Position numbers and translations under genes: made by a program. 64,000 nt of DNA from Bordetella genomosp. 4 (GTDB taxonomy: Bacteria > Pseudomonadota > Gammaproteobacteria > Burkholderiales > Burkholderiaceae_B): NCBI RefSeq assembly GCF_002261185.1, contig NZ_NEVQ01000003.1, positions 186,001 through 250,000 on the forward strand, in the 5' to 3' direction. Position 1 is the stretch's first letter. Each line of letters begins with the position of its first letter. Positions 10,183-19,075 of the stretch are shown piece by piece. A model generated the notes under the pieces. It was not told where the DNA came from and did no database searches. It was given only the letters and a program-made list of their open reading frames with translations.

Positions 10183-10614
10183 TTATTTTGCGAACAAAGA
10201 GTCCAGGTTTTTGAACGACTTGAATTCCAGAGCATTGCCCGACGGATCCAGGAAGAACATCGTAGCCTGTTCGCCGACTTCGCCTTTGAAACGGACGTAG
10301 GGCTCGATCACGAATTTCGTGCCGGCATCGGTCAGTTTTTTGGCCAGGGCTTCCCAGTCTTCCATGGGCAGGACCGCGCCAAAGTGGCGAACCGGCACAT
10401 CGTGGTCGTCGACAGCGCTGGTCGATTTGTGACCGCACTCGTCGGGCGACAAGTGTGCAACGATCTGGTGGCCATAGAAATTGAAATCCACCCACTCAGG
10501 CGCGCTGCGCCCCTCCGGACAGCCTAGCAACTCGCCATAAAATGCGCGGGCCTCGGCGATGTCGCGGACAGGAAATGCGAGGTGAAAAGGGGGCAGGACG
10601 GCAGGGGTACTCAT
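10183..10614 (-). CDS. VOC-superfamily (glyoxalase/dioxygenase-like) protein
   Basis: This 143-residue vicinal-oxygen-chelate protein has the metal-type signature [16 protein letters not shown] at the N-terminus and [15 protein letters not shown] at the C-terminus, so His and Glu ligands are present. The frame extends ten residues upstream, but [14 protein letters not shown] at 10614 is the natural start. It is the first gene of the run leading into pxpB, which suggests a linked but unknown reaction. Promoter-like AT-rich sequence lies upstream. Confidence 0.82.
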   Translation of the reverse strand: MSTPAVLPPFHLAFPVRDIAEARAFYGELLGCPEGRSAPEWVDFNFYGHQIVAHLSPDECGHKSTSAVDDHDVPVRHFGAVLPMEDWEALAKKLTDAGTKFVIEPYVRFKGEVGEQATMFFLDPSGNALEFKSFKNLDSLFAK

Positions 10615-10934
10615 ACAAACTCCGAATCGATAAGGATAAATCAAAATAAGTGGGCCTGTGTCGCGATCCCGTCACCGAGAAACTCAGCGTACGGATGGCA
10701 ACCGCATGGCGGATAGTGTAGCCACTGTTTTTTGATAGAAAAACGATATTTTTTGGGTGTGAGCATCAAAAAAATCGATTATTTCATCGATGCGTATTTC
10801 GGGGAGCTATGTCATCGGGGCGTTGAAAGTTTGTCGTGCTCACGGCCGGGACGAGGTCCCCGAATCGGACGGTATGGCGCAATAGCGAGCGGCGCCCACT
10901 CCGACGCCGCCCCTGTCCTGTCAATAACAGTCTG
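10615..10934. other. intergenic region between the VOC gene and serA
   Basis: These 320 bases hold no gene. The middle (about 10725-10800) is AT-rich and contains the 18-bp inverted repeat 10774-10791 (two ATCGAT arms) and two TTTTTT blocks, a plausible operator/promoter for the VOC-pxp operon on the minus strand. TACACT (minus strand, about 10714-10719) is a possible -10. No regulator gene is adjacent. Confidence 0.4.
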
Positions 10935-12134
10935 TCAGACCAGATCGCAGCGCACCGTAATGGGGTGGTTGCGCAGCGTCGCCAGCACGGCGTCGCTGAC
11001 TTCGCCGTCGACGTCTGTAATCACATAGCCTACCTGGCCGCGTGTCTGCAGGCTCTGGCTGACGATGTTCAGGCCCTGTTCGGCCAGCAGATTGTCCAAC
11101 GTACCCAATGCCCCCGGCGCGTTGCGGTGCACGTGCAAAATACGCGCCTCGCCTGCGGGCTCTTGGTAGGGCAGTTCGGGGAAATTGACCGCCCCCTTGG
11201 TTGTGCCTGCCTGCAGGAATCTCACCAGTTTTTCCGCGACCTCGCGGCCGATGTTCTCTTGGGATTCCTGCGTGCTGCCGCCAATGTGCGGCGTCAACAA
11301 TACATTGGGCATGCCGATGAGCGGGCTGGCCAGCGGCTCGTTCGGGCCTTTGGGCTCGGTGGGAAAGACGTCTAGTGCAGCGCCCGCCACATGGCCGGCT
11401 TTCAGCGCTGCATGCAGCGCATCGATATCCACGACGGTGCCGCGGGAGGCGTTGATCAAGATCGCACCGCGTTTCATCTGCGCCAGCGTGTCTGCATTGA
11501 TCAGGTTTTCGGTGCTTTTGCCACCCGGCACATGCAGCGTCACCACATCGGCCTGCTCCAGCAATTCCGTCAGCGTGGTCGCTGCGCGGGCATTGCCTAG
11601 CGGCAGTTTGCCCTCGACATCATGGAACACGACTCGCATGCCGAGACTTTCCGCCAGTGTGCTGATCTGCGAGCCGATATTGCCATAGCCGATGATGCCC
11701 AGTGTCTTGCCTCGGATCTCGAACGCGCCCGTGGCGGATTTATCCCAGTGCCCCTGATGCACACGGGCATTCTTCTCCGGGATACGCCGCAGCAGCAGAA
11801 TCGCCTCGCCGAGCACCAGCTCTGCGACCGAACGGGTGTTGGAAAATGGCGCGTTGAATACCGGGATGCCGCGTTGCATCGCGTGATTCAGGTCCACCTG
11901 ATTGGTGCCGATACAAAAACATCCCACCAGCCGCAGATCGGGAGCGGCGGCAAAGGCCTCTGCGTCCATTTGGGTGCGAGAACGGATCCCCGCCACGTGC
12001 GCGCCGCGCAGGGCTTCGCGCAGTTCAGACGGCGGCAGGGCCGTCGCATGCGTGACGATGTCGGTGTAGCCCGCTGCGGCGAAGACTTCGCGGGCACTGG
12101 GATGGATGTTCTCGAACAGGACGATCTTGGTCAT
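10935..12134 (-). CDS. serA: D-3-phosphoglycerate dehydrogenase
   Basis: The product oxidises 3-phosphoglycerate to 3-phosphohydroxypyruvate, the committed step of serine synthesis. At 399 residues it has the 2-hydroxyacid dehydrogenase catalytic region, the NAD-binding GIIGYGNIGSQ motif at about 146-156, the catalytic-type LTPHIGGST motif, and a C-terminal ACT domain (HRNAPGALGTLDNLL), like the E. coli enzyme. It is separated from the phoBR operon by a terminator. Confidence 0.95.
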   Translation of the reverse strand: MTKIVLFENIHPSAREVFAAAGYTDIVTHATALPPSELREALRGAHVAGIRSRTQMDAEAFAAAPDLRLVGCFCIGTNQVDLNHAMQRGIPVFNAPFSNTRSVAELVLGEAILLLRRIPEKNARVHQGHWDKSATGAFEIRGKTLGIIGYGNIGSQISTLAESLGMRVVFHDVEGKLPLGNARAATTLTELLEQADVVTLHVPGGKSTENLINADTLAQMKRGAILINASRGTVVDIDALHAALKAGHVAGAALDVFPTEPKGPNEPLASPLIGMPNVLLTPHIGGSTQESQENIGREVAEKLVRFLQAGTTKGAVNFPELPYQEPAGEARILHVHRNAPGALGTLDNLLAEQGLNIVSQSLQTRGQVGYVITDVDGEVSDAVLATLRNHPITVRCDLV

Positions 12135-12159
12135 GGATGCGGCAGGGGGAAAGGCGGTG

Positions 12160-12208
12160 AAAAAAAGGCAGGCCCGAACGGAAGGAGTAAATGAAACTCT
12201 TTCCGTTC
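12160..12208 (-). terminator. rho-independent terminator of the phoB-phoR operon
   Basis: Read on the minus strand, a 12-bp stem with one mismatch (12197-12208 with 12176-12187, loop 9) is followed within about ten bases by seven T residues (complement of 12160-12166). It lies just after phoR and before serA. Confidence 0.8.
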
Positions 12209-12272
12209 ATTGTGACGCAGTTTTCCGCCCGGGACCCGAGAGTCCATTCGGTCTGTATGGCGATAGCGCCGG

Positions 12273-13571
12273 TCAGGCAGCCGCGACCCTTTCCGCTGGA
12301 AAATGCAACGCGAACGTGCTGCCTTTACCCGGCTCGCTGGTGATGGTCAGCTCTGCATCGTGGCGGATGGCGATGTGTTTGGTGATGGCCAACCCCAGAC
12401 CCGTGCCGCCTGCAGCGCGCGAACGGCCCCGGTCAACGCGGTAAAAACGCTCGGTGAGACGCGGGATATGCAGCGCTGCGATGCCGATCCCCGTGTCTTG
12501 GACACTGTAGCGCGCTCCGCCATCGGGCGCGCCCTGCCAGCGTACTGTGATGGTGCCCCCGTCAGGCGTATAGCGCACGGCATTGGTCAGCAGATTTGAC
12601 ATGGCCGAGGCCAGTTCGGTCTCTGCGCCCAGGACGTCAAGGGACTCGTCGATATCCCAGTGAAAGACATGCCGGCCAGCGGAGAGGGCTTCGATCTGCT
12701 GGCGGGTGGTCTGCAACAGGGCGGGCACATTGACGGCTCGCGGGTCGGATCCGGGCGACGATTCCAGCGTGGACAGGGTCAGCAGGTCTTCTACGATGGC
12801 CTGCATGCGCAAGGCCTGCTCGTGCATCATGGACAGGTACTGGGCGCGCTGCTCTTCATCCAACGCCTCGGCGGGCATATCGCGCAGCGTTTCCAGAAAT
12901 CCGGCCAATACCGTCAGCGGCGTGCGCAGTTCGTGCGATACGTTGGCGACGAAATCGCGCCGCGTCGTTTCCAGTTTTTCGATCTGCGTGACGTCGCGCG
13001 TGATCAACAGGCGGCGATTGCTGGCGTAGGCAGCCAAGTGCATCATCATGACGCGCTCTTGCCCTCCGTGAACCAGGCGGACCAGGATGGGCTCGGGCCA
13101 GTCGCTGCGGTGGGCGTAGGCGACAAACTCCGGAGCGCGCAGCAGATTCAGCAGATTCTGGCCGCGATCGGCCGGCAGATTCAGCGTCAAATGGTGGCGT
13201 GCGACGCGATTGCACCATTCAATCTGAAAGTCTTCGTTCAATGTCACGACGCCGTCGGGCAAGGCCTGGGCCGCGGACAGCATGCTTTGCATGGCAGCAC
13301 GGGCCTCGGCCAAATCCCGTGCGCGAGCGCGGGTATAGCGATACAGCGGCGCCAGTATGTCGTCCCACGGTCCGACCGACGCAGGGGGCGAGGTTTCGGG
13401 ATGGTGGGCCCAATGCGACACCGAACGCAGCCGCCAGCTGCGCCAGAACAGCATGAATAACAGTGCTGCGCAAAATACCACCCAACCCGCCGGGTCGCCG
13501 ATCAGCCATTGCAGGAACAGTGAAATGATCGCCCAGAGGGTGACCAGGAAAAAAGTGCGCAGCCAGATCAT
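12273..13571 (-). CDS. phoR: phosphate-regulon sensor histidine kinase
   Basis: This 432-residue kinase senses phosphate status through the Pst system and phosphorylates PhoB. Two N-terminal hydrophobic segments (about 4-24 and 30-45) anchor it. A PAS-type region (DGVVTLNEDFQIEWCN) follows, then HisKA with the phospho-acceptor His213 (VSHELRTPL), and an HATPase domain (NLLTNAVRYTP, DTGIGI, GTGLGL). It is 12 bp after phoB in one operon. Confidence 0.93.
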   Translation of the reverse strand: MIWLRTFFLVTLWAIISLFLQWLIGDPAGWVVFCAALLFMLFWRSWRLRSVSHWAHHPETSPPASVGPWDDILAPLYRYTRARARDLAEARAAMQSMLSAAQALPDGVVTLNEDFQIEWCNRVARHHLTLNLPADRGQNLLNLLRAPEFVAYAHRSDWPEPILVRLVHGGQERVMMMHLAAYASNRRLLITRDVTQIEKLETTRRDFVANVSHELRTPLTVLAGFLETLRDMPAEALDEEQRAQYLSMMHEQALRMQAIVEDLLTLSTLESSPGSDPRAVNVPALLQTTRQQIEALSAGRHVFHWDIDESLDVLGAETELASAMSNLLTNAVRYTPDGGTITVRWQGAPDGGARYSVQDTGIGIAALHIPRLTERFYRVDRGRSRAAGGTGLGLAITKHIAIRHDAELTITSEPGKGSTFALHFPAERVAAA

Positions 13572-13583
13572 CGTGGCTGTTTT

Positions 13584-14282
13584 TTAACGTGCCGGGACCT
13601 GGGCCGTAAAGCGATATCCGCTGCCACGGACTGTTTCGACATGCGAATCATGCCCGGAGGGCTCTAGCGCCTTGCGTAGACGGCGGATGTGCACGTCGAC
13701 GGTGCGCTCTTCGACGAACACGTGGTCGCCCCACACTTGATCCAGCAGTTGCGAGCGGGAGAATACGCGTTCCGGGTGCGTCATGAAGAAATGCAGCAGG
13801 CGGAATTCGGTCGGCCCGATCGACAACGATTGCTCGTTGCCCGACAGGCGGTGAGTCACGGGATCGAGTTTCAGCCCGCTGACGTCGATGATGTCGTCCG
13901 TCAGTTGCGGCGCGCGGCGGCGCAAGACCGCCTTGATGCGTGCCATCAGCTCCTTGGGCGAGAACGGCTTGGTGATGTAATCATCGGCGCCGGCTTCCAG
14001 GCCGTCGACCTTGTCCTGCTCGGATCCCTTGGCTGTCAACATGATGACGGGAACGGCTCGGGTGCGCTCGCTGTCGCGCAGCTTGCGGGCCAGGGCCAGG
14101 CCAGAAGTGCCGGGCAGCATCCAGTCCAGCAAAATGAGGTCGGGCAGTTCGGCGCGGATCAGGGTCTGGGCCTGTTCAGCGTCGAAAGCGCGCAAGACTT
14201 TATGGCCGGCAAACGACAGGTTGACGGCAATGAGTTCTTGGATGGCGGGTTCGTCTTCGACGACAAGAATGGTGCTGGACAT
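13584..14282 (-). CDS. phoB: phosphate-regulon response regulator
   Basis: This 232-residue OmpR/PhoB-type regulator has the acidic pocket EDEP, phospho-acceptor Asp53 (LLDWMLPG), Lys in TAKGSEQDK, and a winged-helix C-terminus (RTVDVHIRRLRKAL). The frame opens 14 codons upstream, but MSSTILVVEDEP at 14282 is the family start. A matching Pho box is present in this window at 18925. It is divergent from ubiE. Confidence 0.94.
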   Translation of the reverse strand: MSSTILVVEDEPAIQELIAVNLSFAGHKVLRAFDAEQAQTLIRAELPDLILLDWMLPGTSGLALARKLRDSERTRAVPVIMLTAKGSEQDKVDGLEAGADDYITKPFSPKELMARIKAVLRRRAPQLTDDIIDVSGLKLDPVTHRLSGNEQSLSIGPTEFRLLHFFMTHPERVFSRSQLLDQVWGDHVFVEERTVDVHIRRLRKALEPSGHDSHVETVRGSGYRFTAQVPAR

Positions 14283-14439
14283 TGGCAATAGAGGCAGACG
14301 ATGAGCGCCGGCAGGCGCGAACATTGCGATAGTATGGCCGGAATATTTCAGGTATGTGACGATTTGGTGTTTTGCTGCCGGCTTTCTGCTGTCTTGGGCC
14401 TCGATCGGCTACCATTGCGTCATATACCGGGCTCTTACT

Positions 14440-15204
14440 ATGCAACAAAACCCTGATTCTTCTTCTGATTCGGCCAGCACGCATTTCGGTTTTCAATCCG
14501 TCCCTGAAAACGAAAAGGCGCGCAAGGTCGCCGAGGTCTTCCATTCGGTGGCGTCGCGCTACGACGTCATGAACGATTTGATGTCAGGCGGCCTGCACCG
14601 CATCTGGAAGGCCTTCACCATCGGGCGCGCCGCCATCCGTCCAGGCATGAAAGTGCTGGACATTGCTGGCGGGACGGGCGATCTGGCGAAGGCCTTTGCC
14701 CGCCGCGCGGGCCCGACAGGCGAGGTCTGGCTGACTGATATTAACGATTCCATGCTGCGTGTGGGGCGGGATCGCATGACTGATGCCGGGCTATTGTTGC
14801 CCACTGCAGTCTGTGACGCCGAGAAATTGCCCTTTCCATCTGGATATTTTGACCGGGTCAGCGTGGCATTCGGGCTGCGTAATATGACCCACAAAGACCG
14901 CGCGCTGGCGGAAATGACGCGCGTGCTCAAGCCCGGCGGAAAACTGCTGGTGCTGGAGTTCTCGCGCGTGGCGCGGCCTCTGGCGCCGGTATATGACTGG
15001 TATTCGTTCAACGTGCTGCCCTGGCTGGGCAAAAAGGTCGCGGGGGACGAAGCCAGTTACCGCTATTTGGCAGAATCCATTCGCATGCATCCAGACCAGG
15101 ATACCCTGGCCGACATGATGCGTACCGCAGGTCTGGAACGCGTGCAGTATTTCAACCTGACCGCGGGTGTGACGGCTCTGCACGAAGGCGTGCGTCTGGG
15201 TTGA
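14440..15204 (+). CDS. ubiE: demethylmenaquinone/2-polyprenyl-6-methoxy-benzoquinol C-methyltransferase
   Basis: This is the SAM-dependent C-methyltransferase of ubiquinone (and menaquinone) synthesis. At 254 residues it has [19 protein letters not shown] near the start, the SAM motif [11 protein letters not shown], and the [15 protein letters not shown] motif typical of UbiE. The ATG at 14440 gives the family N-terminus; the longer open frame upstream is unlikely. It heads the cluster that contains ubiJ and ubiB. Confidence 0.95.
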   Translation: MQQNPDSSSDSASTHFGFQSVPENEKARKVAEVFHSVASRYDVMNDLMSGGLHRIWKAFTIGRAAIRPGMKVLDIAGGTGDLAKAFARRAGPTGEVWLTDINDSMLRVGRDRMTDAGLLLPTAVCDAEKLPFPSGYFDRVSVAFGLRNMTHKDRALAEMTRVLKPGGKLLVLEFSRVARPLAPVYDWYSFNVLPWLGKKVAGDEASYRYLAESIRMHPDQDTLADMMRTAGLERVQYFNLTAGVTALHEGVRLG

Positions 15205-15314
15205 GGGCTGGCGGATACAGCGTCCCTGACGGCGTTACCTATCTATTACGACGGTCGCCTCGCCATACGGTGTTGCCGGGATAGGGTTATTCAAAAGAAA
15301 GACGGGACCTGGCG

Positions 15315-15344
15315 GGAACTTGTCGTCCGTCAGCTTGTCCGTTA
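15315..15344 (+). promoter_or_regulatory. possible extracytoplasmic-function (sigma-E-like) promoter
   Basis: GGAACTT (15315-15321) is followed after 15 bases by GTCCGTTA (15337-15344). This resembles a sigma-E -35 (GGAACTT) with a weaker -10. It would give a leader of about 110 nt ahead of the Tim44-domain gene. Only the -35 half is a good match. Confidence 0.35.
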
Positions 15345-15460
15345 TTCTTAAGGCATTCAGCTTTCTGTCAGAAAGTGTTCAACAAAAAGCCAGCCACCTA
15401 GCGGGGGGCTGGCGGGCAGGGGTCATTCAGGCCCCGGTCACGTGTCAGGAGTCACACAAT

Positions 15461-16462
15461 ATGTCCCGATCCGGAATTTCCCGGTTTTTCGCCGCAGCCC
15501 TGATTGCTGTCGCCGGCACGGCGATGCTGGCGACGTCGTTCGACGCCGAAGCCCGTCGCATGGGCGGGGGCAGCAGCGTGGGCCGTCAATCGACCAATGT
15601 TACCCAGCAGCGGCAGGCCACGACGCCGCCGGCGACCGCAACCACCACCAACCGTACGGCAGCACCGGCCACCGCTGCGACGGGCGCGGCAGCCGCAGGC
15701 ACCGCCGCGAAAAGCGGTATGTCACGCTGGTTAGGTCCTATCGCCGGTATCGCCGCTGGTCTGGGTATCGCGGCCTTGCTGTCACATCTGGGTCTGTCCG
15801 GCGCATTTGCCGAGTTCCTGTCCAGCATGTTGCTGATCGCGCTGGTCGTGTTCGCCGTGATCTTCATCGTGCGCCGTCTGCGCGGCGCGGGTGCACGTCG
15901 TCCGGCGATGCAGGGCGCTTATGGCGCCAGCAACGCGGCACGTCAGGGCGATGACCGCCAAGGCCAGCAGCCTCTGTGGCGCGAATCGCTGGCGCCCTCG
16001 GCCGCTGCGCCAGCCGCTGCCGCTGCAGCGCCTGCAGCAGCCGAGTTGCCTGCGGCCGGTGCCAGCGACAACTGGTACGTCCCCGGCGATTTCGACAGCA
16101 CGGCTTTCCTGGCCAATGCCAAGAAGCAGTTTGTGGAAATCCAGGCCATCTGGGATAGCGGCAATACCGATCGCCTGCGCGAATACTTGACCGACGATTT
16201 GATCGCCGAACTCAAGCAACAGCTGACCGAGCGCGGTGCGGCGCCCAGCCAGACCGAAGTCGTCCTGCTGAACGCCGAGCTGCTGGGCATCGAGACGGTG
16301 TCTGACGGTCACTTGGCCAGCGTACGCTTCTCCGGCATGCTGCGCGAAGCCCCGGGTACCGAGGCCTTCCGCTTCGAAGAAGTCTGGAACCTGTTCAAGC
16401 CCCAGCAAGGCGGCTGGCTGTTGGCCGGTATTCAACAGATTCCTGTGGAATACGCCAGCTGA
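15461..16462 (+). CDS. Tim44-like domain membrane-associated protein
   Basis: The 333-residue protein has an N-terminal signal-like segment (about 8-28), a low-complexity Gln/Thr/Ala-rich stretch, two hydrophobic segments (about 92-110 and 115-135), an Ala/Pro linker, and a C-terminal Tim44-like domain (about 200-333) beginning NWYVPGDFDSTAFLANAKKQF. Function in bacteria is not established. Its place between ubiE and ubiJ is common in this group. The ATG at 15461 was chosen because it begins the signal segment. Confidence 0.8.
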   Translation: MSRSGISRFFAAALIAVAGTAMLATSFDAEARRMGGGSSVGRQSTNVTQQRQATTPPATATTTNRTAAPATAATGAAAAGTAAKSGMSRWLGPIAGIAAGLGIAALLSHLGLSGAFAEFLSSMLLIALVVFAVIFIVRRLRGAGARRPAMQGAYGASNAARQGDDRQGQQPLWRESLAPSAAAPAAAAAAPAAAELPAAGASDNWYVPGDFDSTAFLANAKKQFVEIQAIWDSGNTDRLREYLTDDLIAELKQQLTERGAAPSQTEVVLLNAELLGIETVSDGHLASVRFSGMLREAPGTEAFRFEEVWNLFKPQQGGWLLAGIQQIPVEYAS

Positions 16463-16520
16463 TTGGAGCCTGGGCCGGAACATTTCTCTTGATCCGGCCT
16501 GGTCTCCAGCCACTGCAGAA

Positions 16521-16551
16521 GGGCGCCGTTCGTGCGGTGCCCTACTTTTTT
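16521..16551 (+). terminator. rho-independent terminator after the Tim44-domain gene
   Basis: An 8-bp stem with one GU wobble (GGGCGCCG with CGGTGCCC) around TTCGTG is followed by TACTTTTTT. A second 7-bp hairpin (GGCCGGA/TCCGGCC) lies just before it at about 16473-16500. Confidence 0.8.
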
Positions 16552-16691
16552 GTCCAAGCCGCCTCAAGAGGGCAGCAAGCCGCAGGCGCGGCGTGGGGGC
16601 CGATTTCCACGGGTTGCAGCCCGTTTTCAGGGACGGCACGCCCTGACCCGGTAAACTCCGGGTATCTCCGTTTTTTTGGCGGGGTCTGCCA

Positions 16692-17351
16692 GTGCAGGCT
16701 CGCTTTGCATCGATGTTGCCTTTTTCCTTTTTGCCCACTCCGTCGCGGTTAGCCGTTCGCGCGCTCAACGGCTTGTTGTCGCGTGAAGACTGGGCGCGCG
16801 AGCGCCTGTCGCGCCACGCGGGCAAAACCGTGCGTTTTGCGCTGGGCGGCTTTGTGACTGGCTTGGCAATCAATAGCGAAGGCTATGCCGATCTGGCCGA
16901 CACCGCGGTGGTGCCCGACGTCACCCTGACTGTCAATCCCGGCAAACTCAATCCACTAGGGATGCTGCCTGGACAGGATAGGCCCGATGTCGCCGAGGCG
17001 ACGCACATCGAGGGCGATGCTGCGCTGGCTCGCGTGGTGGCTGAGCTGGCGGAAAACCTGCGTTGGGACCCCGAGGACGATTTGTCGCGGCTGGTGGGTG
17101 ATATTCCCGCCACGCGTCTGATGGCCGGCGCTCGCGCGGCGGGCGAGGGGGCCAAGGCCGCGGTGGCCAGTCTGAGCCGCAACGTATCGGAATATTTGGC
17201 CGAAGAGCGCGGCGTTCTCGTCGGGACATCGCTGCTGGAGCAGTGGAGGCTGGATCTCGCCGACCTGAATCAACGACGTGATGCCGCTGCCAGAGCGGCA
17301 GCGGCATTGGATGCGCGCCTGGCTCGTCTGGCTGCGAAGCGAGGCGCTTGA
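16692..17351 (+). CDS. ubiJ: ubiquinone biosynthesis accessory factor (SCP2 domain)
   Basis: This 219-residue protein has an SCP2-like lipid-binding region in the N-terminal half and an Ala/Arg-rich, probably coiled-coil C-terminus (LADLNQRRDAAARAAAALD). UbiJ helps organise the cytosolic Ubi complex in E. coli. It starts with GTG at 16692, which has a GGCGGGG stretch upstream. An ATG at 16713 is an alternative. Its stop is 3 bp before ubiB, which supports the assignment. Confidence 0.85.
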   Translation: MQARFASMLPFSFLPTPSRLAVRALNGLLSREDWARERLSRHAGKTVRFALGGFVTGLAINSEGYADLADTAVVPDVTLTVNPGKLNPLGMLPGQDRPDVAEATHIEGDAALARVVAELAENLRWDPEDDLSRLVGDIPATRLMAGARAAGEGAKAAVASLSRNVSEYLAEERGVLVGTSLLEQWRLDLADLNQRRDAAARAAAALDARLARLAAKRGA

Positions 17352-17354
17352 TTC

Positions 17355-18908
17355 ATGCTCAGCTTTTTCCGCGTCCTTCGCATTCTGTGTGTCGCCTACC
17401 GTTACGGCCTGGACGATCTGGCCTTGTCCAGCCTCAATCATCCCTTGGCAAAGGGGCTGCGATGGTTGCTGCGTCTCGGACGGCGGCCAAAAGCGCCTCG
17501 AGGGCTGAGGCTACGGCGTGCGCTGGAGTCGCTAGGTCCCATTTTCGTCAAATTCGGCCAGGTGCTTTCCACCCGGCGCGATCTGATTCCGGCGGATATT
17601 GCCGACGAACTGGCGCTGTTGCAGGATCGCGTGGCACCCTTTCCCTCTGCCGAGGCGGCGGCATGTATTGAGGCCGCACTGGGGGCGCCGCCGTCCAAGC
17701 TGTTTGCACAGTTCGAGGTGGACCCTGTGGCCTCGGCGTCCATCGCTCAGGTGCATTTTGCTGTGCTTCACGATGGCCGCGAGGTCGCGGTAAAGGTCTT
17801 GCGCCCGGGCATGCGCCAAGCAATCGAGCGTGATTTGTCGTTGCTGCATATTGTGGCGCGCATCGTCGAGCGCGCCGGTGCAGACGGGCGGCGCCTGAAG
17901 CCTCGTGAGGTCGTTGCCGAGTTCGACAATTATCTGCATGACGAGTTGGACCTGGTGCGCGAGGCCTCGAACTGCAGTCAGCTGCGCCGGAATTTTGACG
18001 CGGCATCGGGGCGCGGCGATTTGCTGATCGTGCCGGAAGTCATCTGGGAATACACCGCGGCGACGGTGTTCACCATGCAAAGGATGTACGGCATTCCCGT
18101 GGGACAGATCGATCGCTTGCGCGCTGCAGGTATTGATATTCCCACGTTGGCGCGCAGTGGCGTCGATATCTTCTTTACCCAGGTGTTTTCCGACGGGTTT
18201 TTCCATGCGGACATGCATCCGGGCAACATTTACGTTTCTGACCGGCCCGAGACGCTCGGGCGTTATATCGCGCTGGATTTTGGCATCGTCGGTTCGTTGT
18301 CGGAGTTCGACAAGAACTATCTCGCGCAGAATTTCCTGGCTTTCTTCCATCGGGACTACCGCCGTGTGGCGCAGTTGCATATCGAGTCTGGCTGGGTGCC
18401 GGCCGATACCCGCGAAGAAGAGCTCGAGGGCGCTGTACGGGCCGTCTGCGAACCGTATTTCGATCGGCCGTTGTCCGAGATTTCGTTAGGGCAAGTGCTG
18501 CTGCGCCTGTTCCAGACGTCGCGGCGCTTCAACGTCGAGATTCAGCCGCAATTGGTACTGCTGCAAAAAACGCTGCTCAACGTCGAAGGGCTCGGCCGCC
18601 AACTCGATCCGAATCTGGATCTCTGGAAAACGGCCAAGCCTTATCTGGAAAACTGGATGCGGCGTCGTATGGGATTTGAAGGCTTTCGCCAGTCGTTGGC
18701 CAAAGAAGCCGCGCAATGGTCGCAGACACTGCCGGCCTTGCCGCGCTTGATGTACGAGCAGCTCAGCCGTCCCGATACGGCGCCGCAGTTGCTCAATGAA
18801 ATGACCCGTCTGCGCCACGCGCAAGAACAGGGAAACCGCCTATTAGTCGCCTTGACGGCGGTGTTGGCGGTCGCAGTGGGGGTGGCCTTGTGGGCACTGA
18901 CTCGCTGA
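17355..18908 (+). CDS. ubiB: ubiquinone biosynthesis regulatory kinase-like protein
   Basis: This 517-residue ABC1/UbiB atypical kinase-like protein acts on the membrane in ubiquinone synthesis. The KxGQ motif ([11 protein letters not shown]), the Ala-rich [12 protein letters not shown] loop, the VAVKVLRPG lysine, HADMHPGN and ALDFGIVG motifs are all visible. A C-terminal hydrophobic segment (about 495-515) is the usual membrane anchor. Tightly linked to ubiJ. Confidence 0.95.
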   Translation: MLSFFRVLRILCVAYRYGLDDLALSSLNHPLAKGLRWLLRLGRRPKAPRGLRLRRALESLGPIFVKFGQVLSTRRDLIPADIADELALLQDRVAPFPSAEAAACIEAALGAPPSKLFAQFEVDPVASASIAQVHFAVLHDGREVAVKVLRPGMRQAIERDLSLLHIVARIVERAGADGRRLKPREVVAEFDNYLHDELDLVREASNCSQLRRNFDAASGRGDLLIVPEVIWEYTAATVFTMQRMYGIPVGQIDRLRAAGIDIPTLARSGVDIFFTQVFSDGFFHADMHPGNIYVSDRPETLGRYIALDFGIVGSLSEFDKNYLAQNFLAFFHRDYRRVAQLHIESGWVPADTREEELEGAVRAVCEPYFDRPLSEISLGQVLLRLFQTSRRFNVEIQPQLVLLQKTLLNVEGLGRQLDPNLDLWKTAKPYLENWMRRRMGFEGFRQSLAKEAAQWSQTLPALPRLMYEQLSRPDTAPQLLNEMTRLRHAQEQGNRLLVALTAVLAVAVGVALWALTR

Positions 18909-18924
18909 TACGCTGACTGTGCGT

Positions 18925-18980
18925 CTGTCATGATTTTGTCGTAAATCTGTCATGACAGATTCGCACGCAACAGCGATAAA
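18925..18980 (+). promoter_or_regulatory. Pho box and associated -10 upstream of the di-iron protein gene
   Basis: Three 11-bp direct repeats start at 18925 (CTGTCAT), 18936 (TTGTCGT) and 18947 (CTGTCAT), each followed by a 4-bp AT-rich spacer. This is the PhoB-binding layout of 7-bp repeats with an 11-bp period. GATAAA at 18975-18980 is a suitably placed -10. The gene starts at 19076. Confidence 0.8.
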
Positions 18981-19075
18981 CACGCTTGCGTGACATGCGC
19001 GTAGCGTCCGGGCCGTGATGACACGGCATTCCGAAAATGATAGCGCCCCACGCGGGAAAAACTAAGGGCCACACC

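Noticed and set aside
15782-16873. 363-codon open frame opposite the Tim44-domain gene
   Set aside because: It crosses a terminator and the ubiJ start, and has no recognisable domain. The plus-strand gene is well supported.
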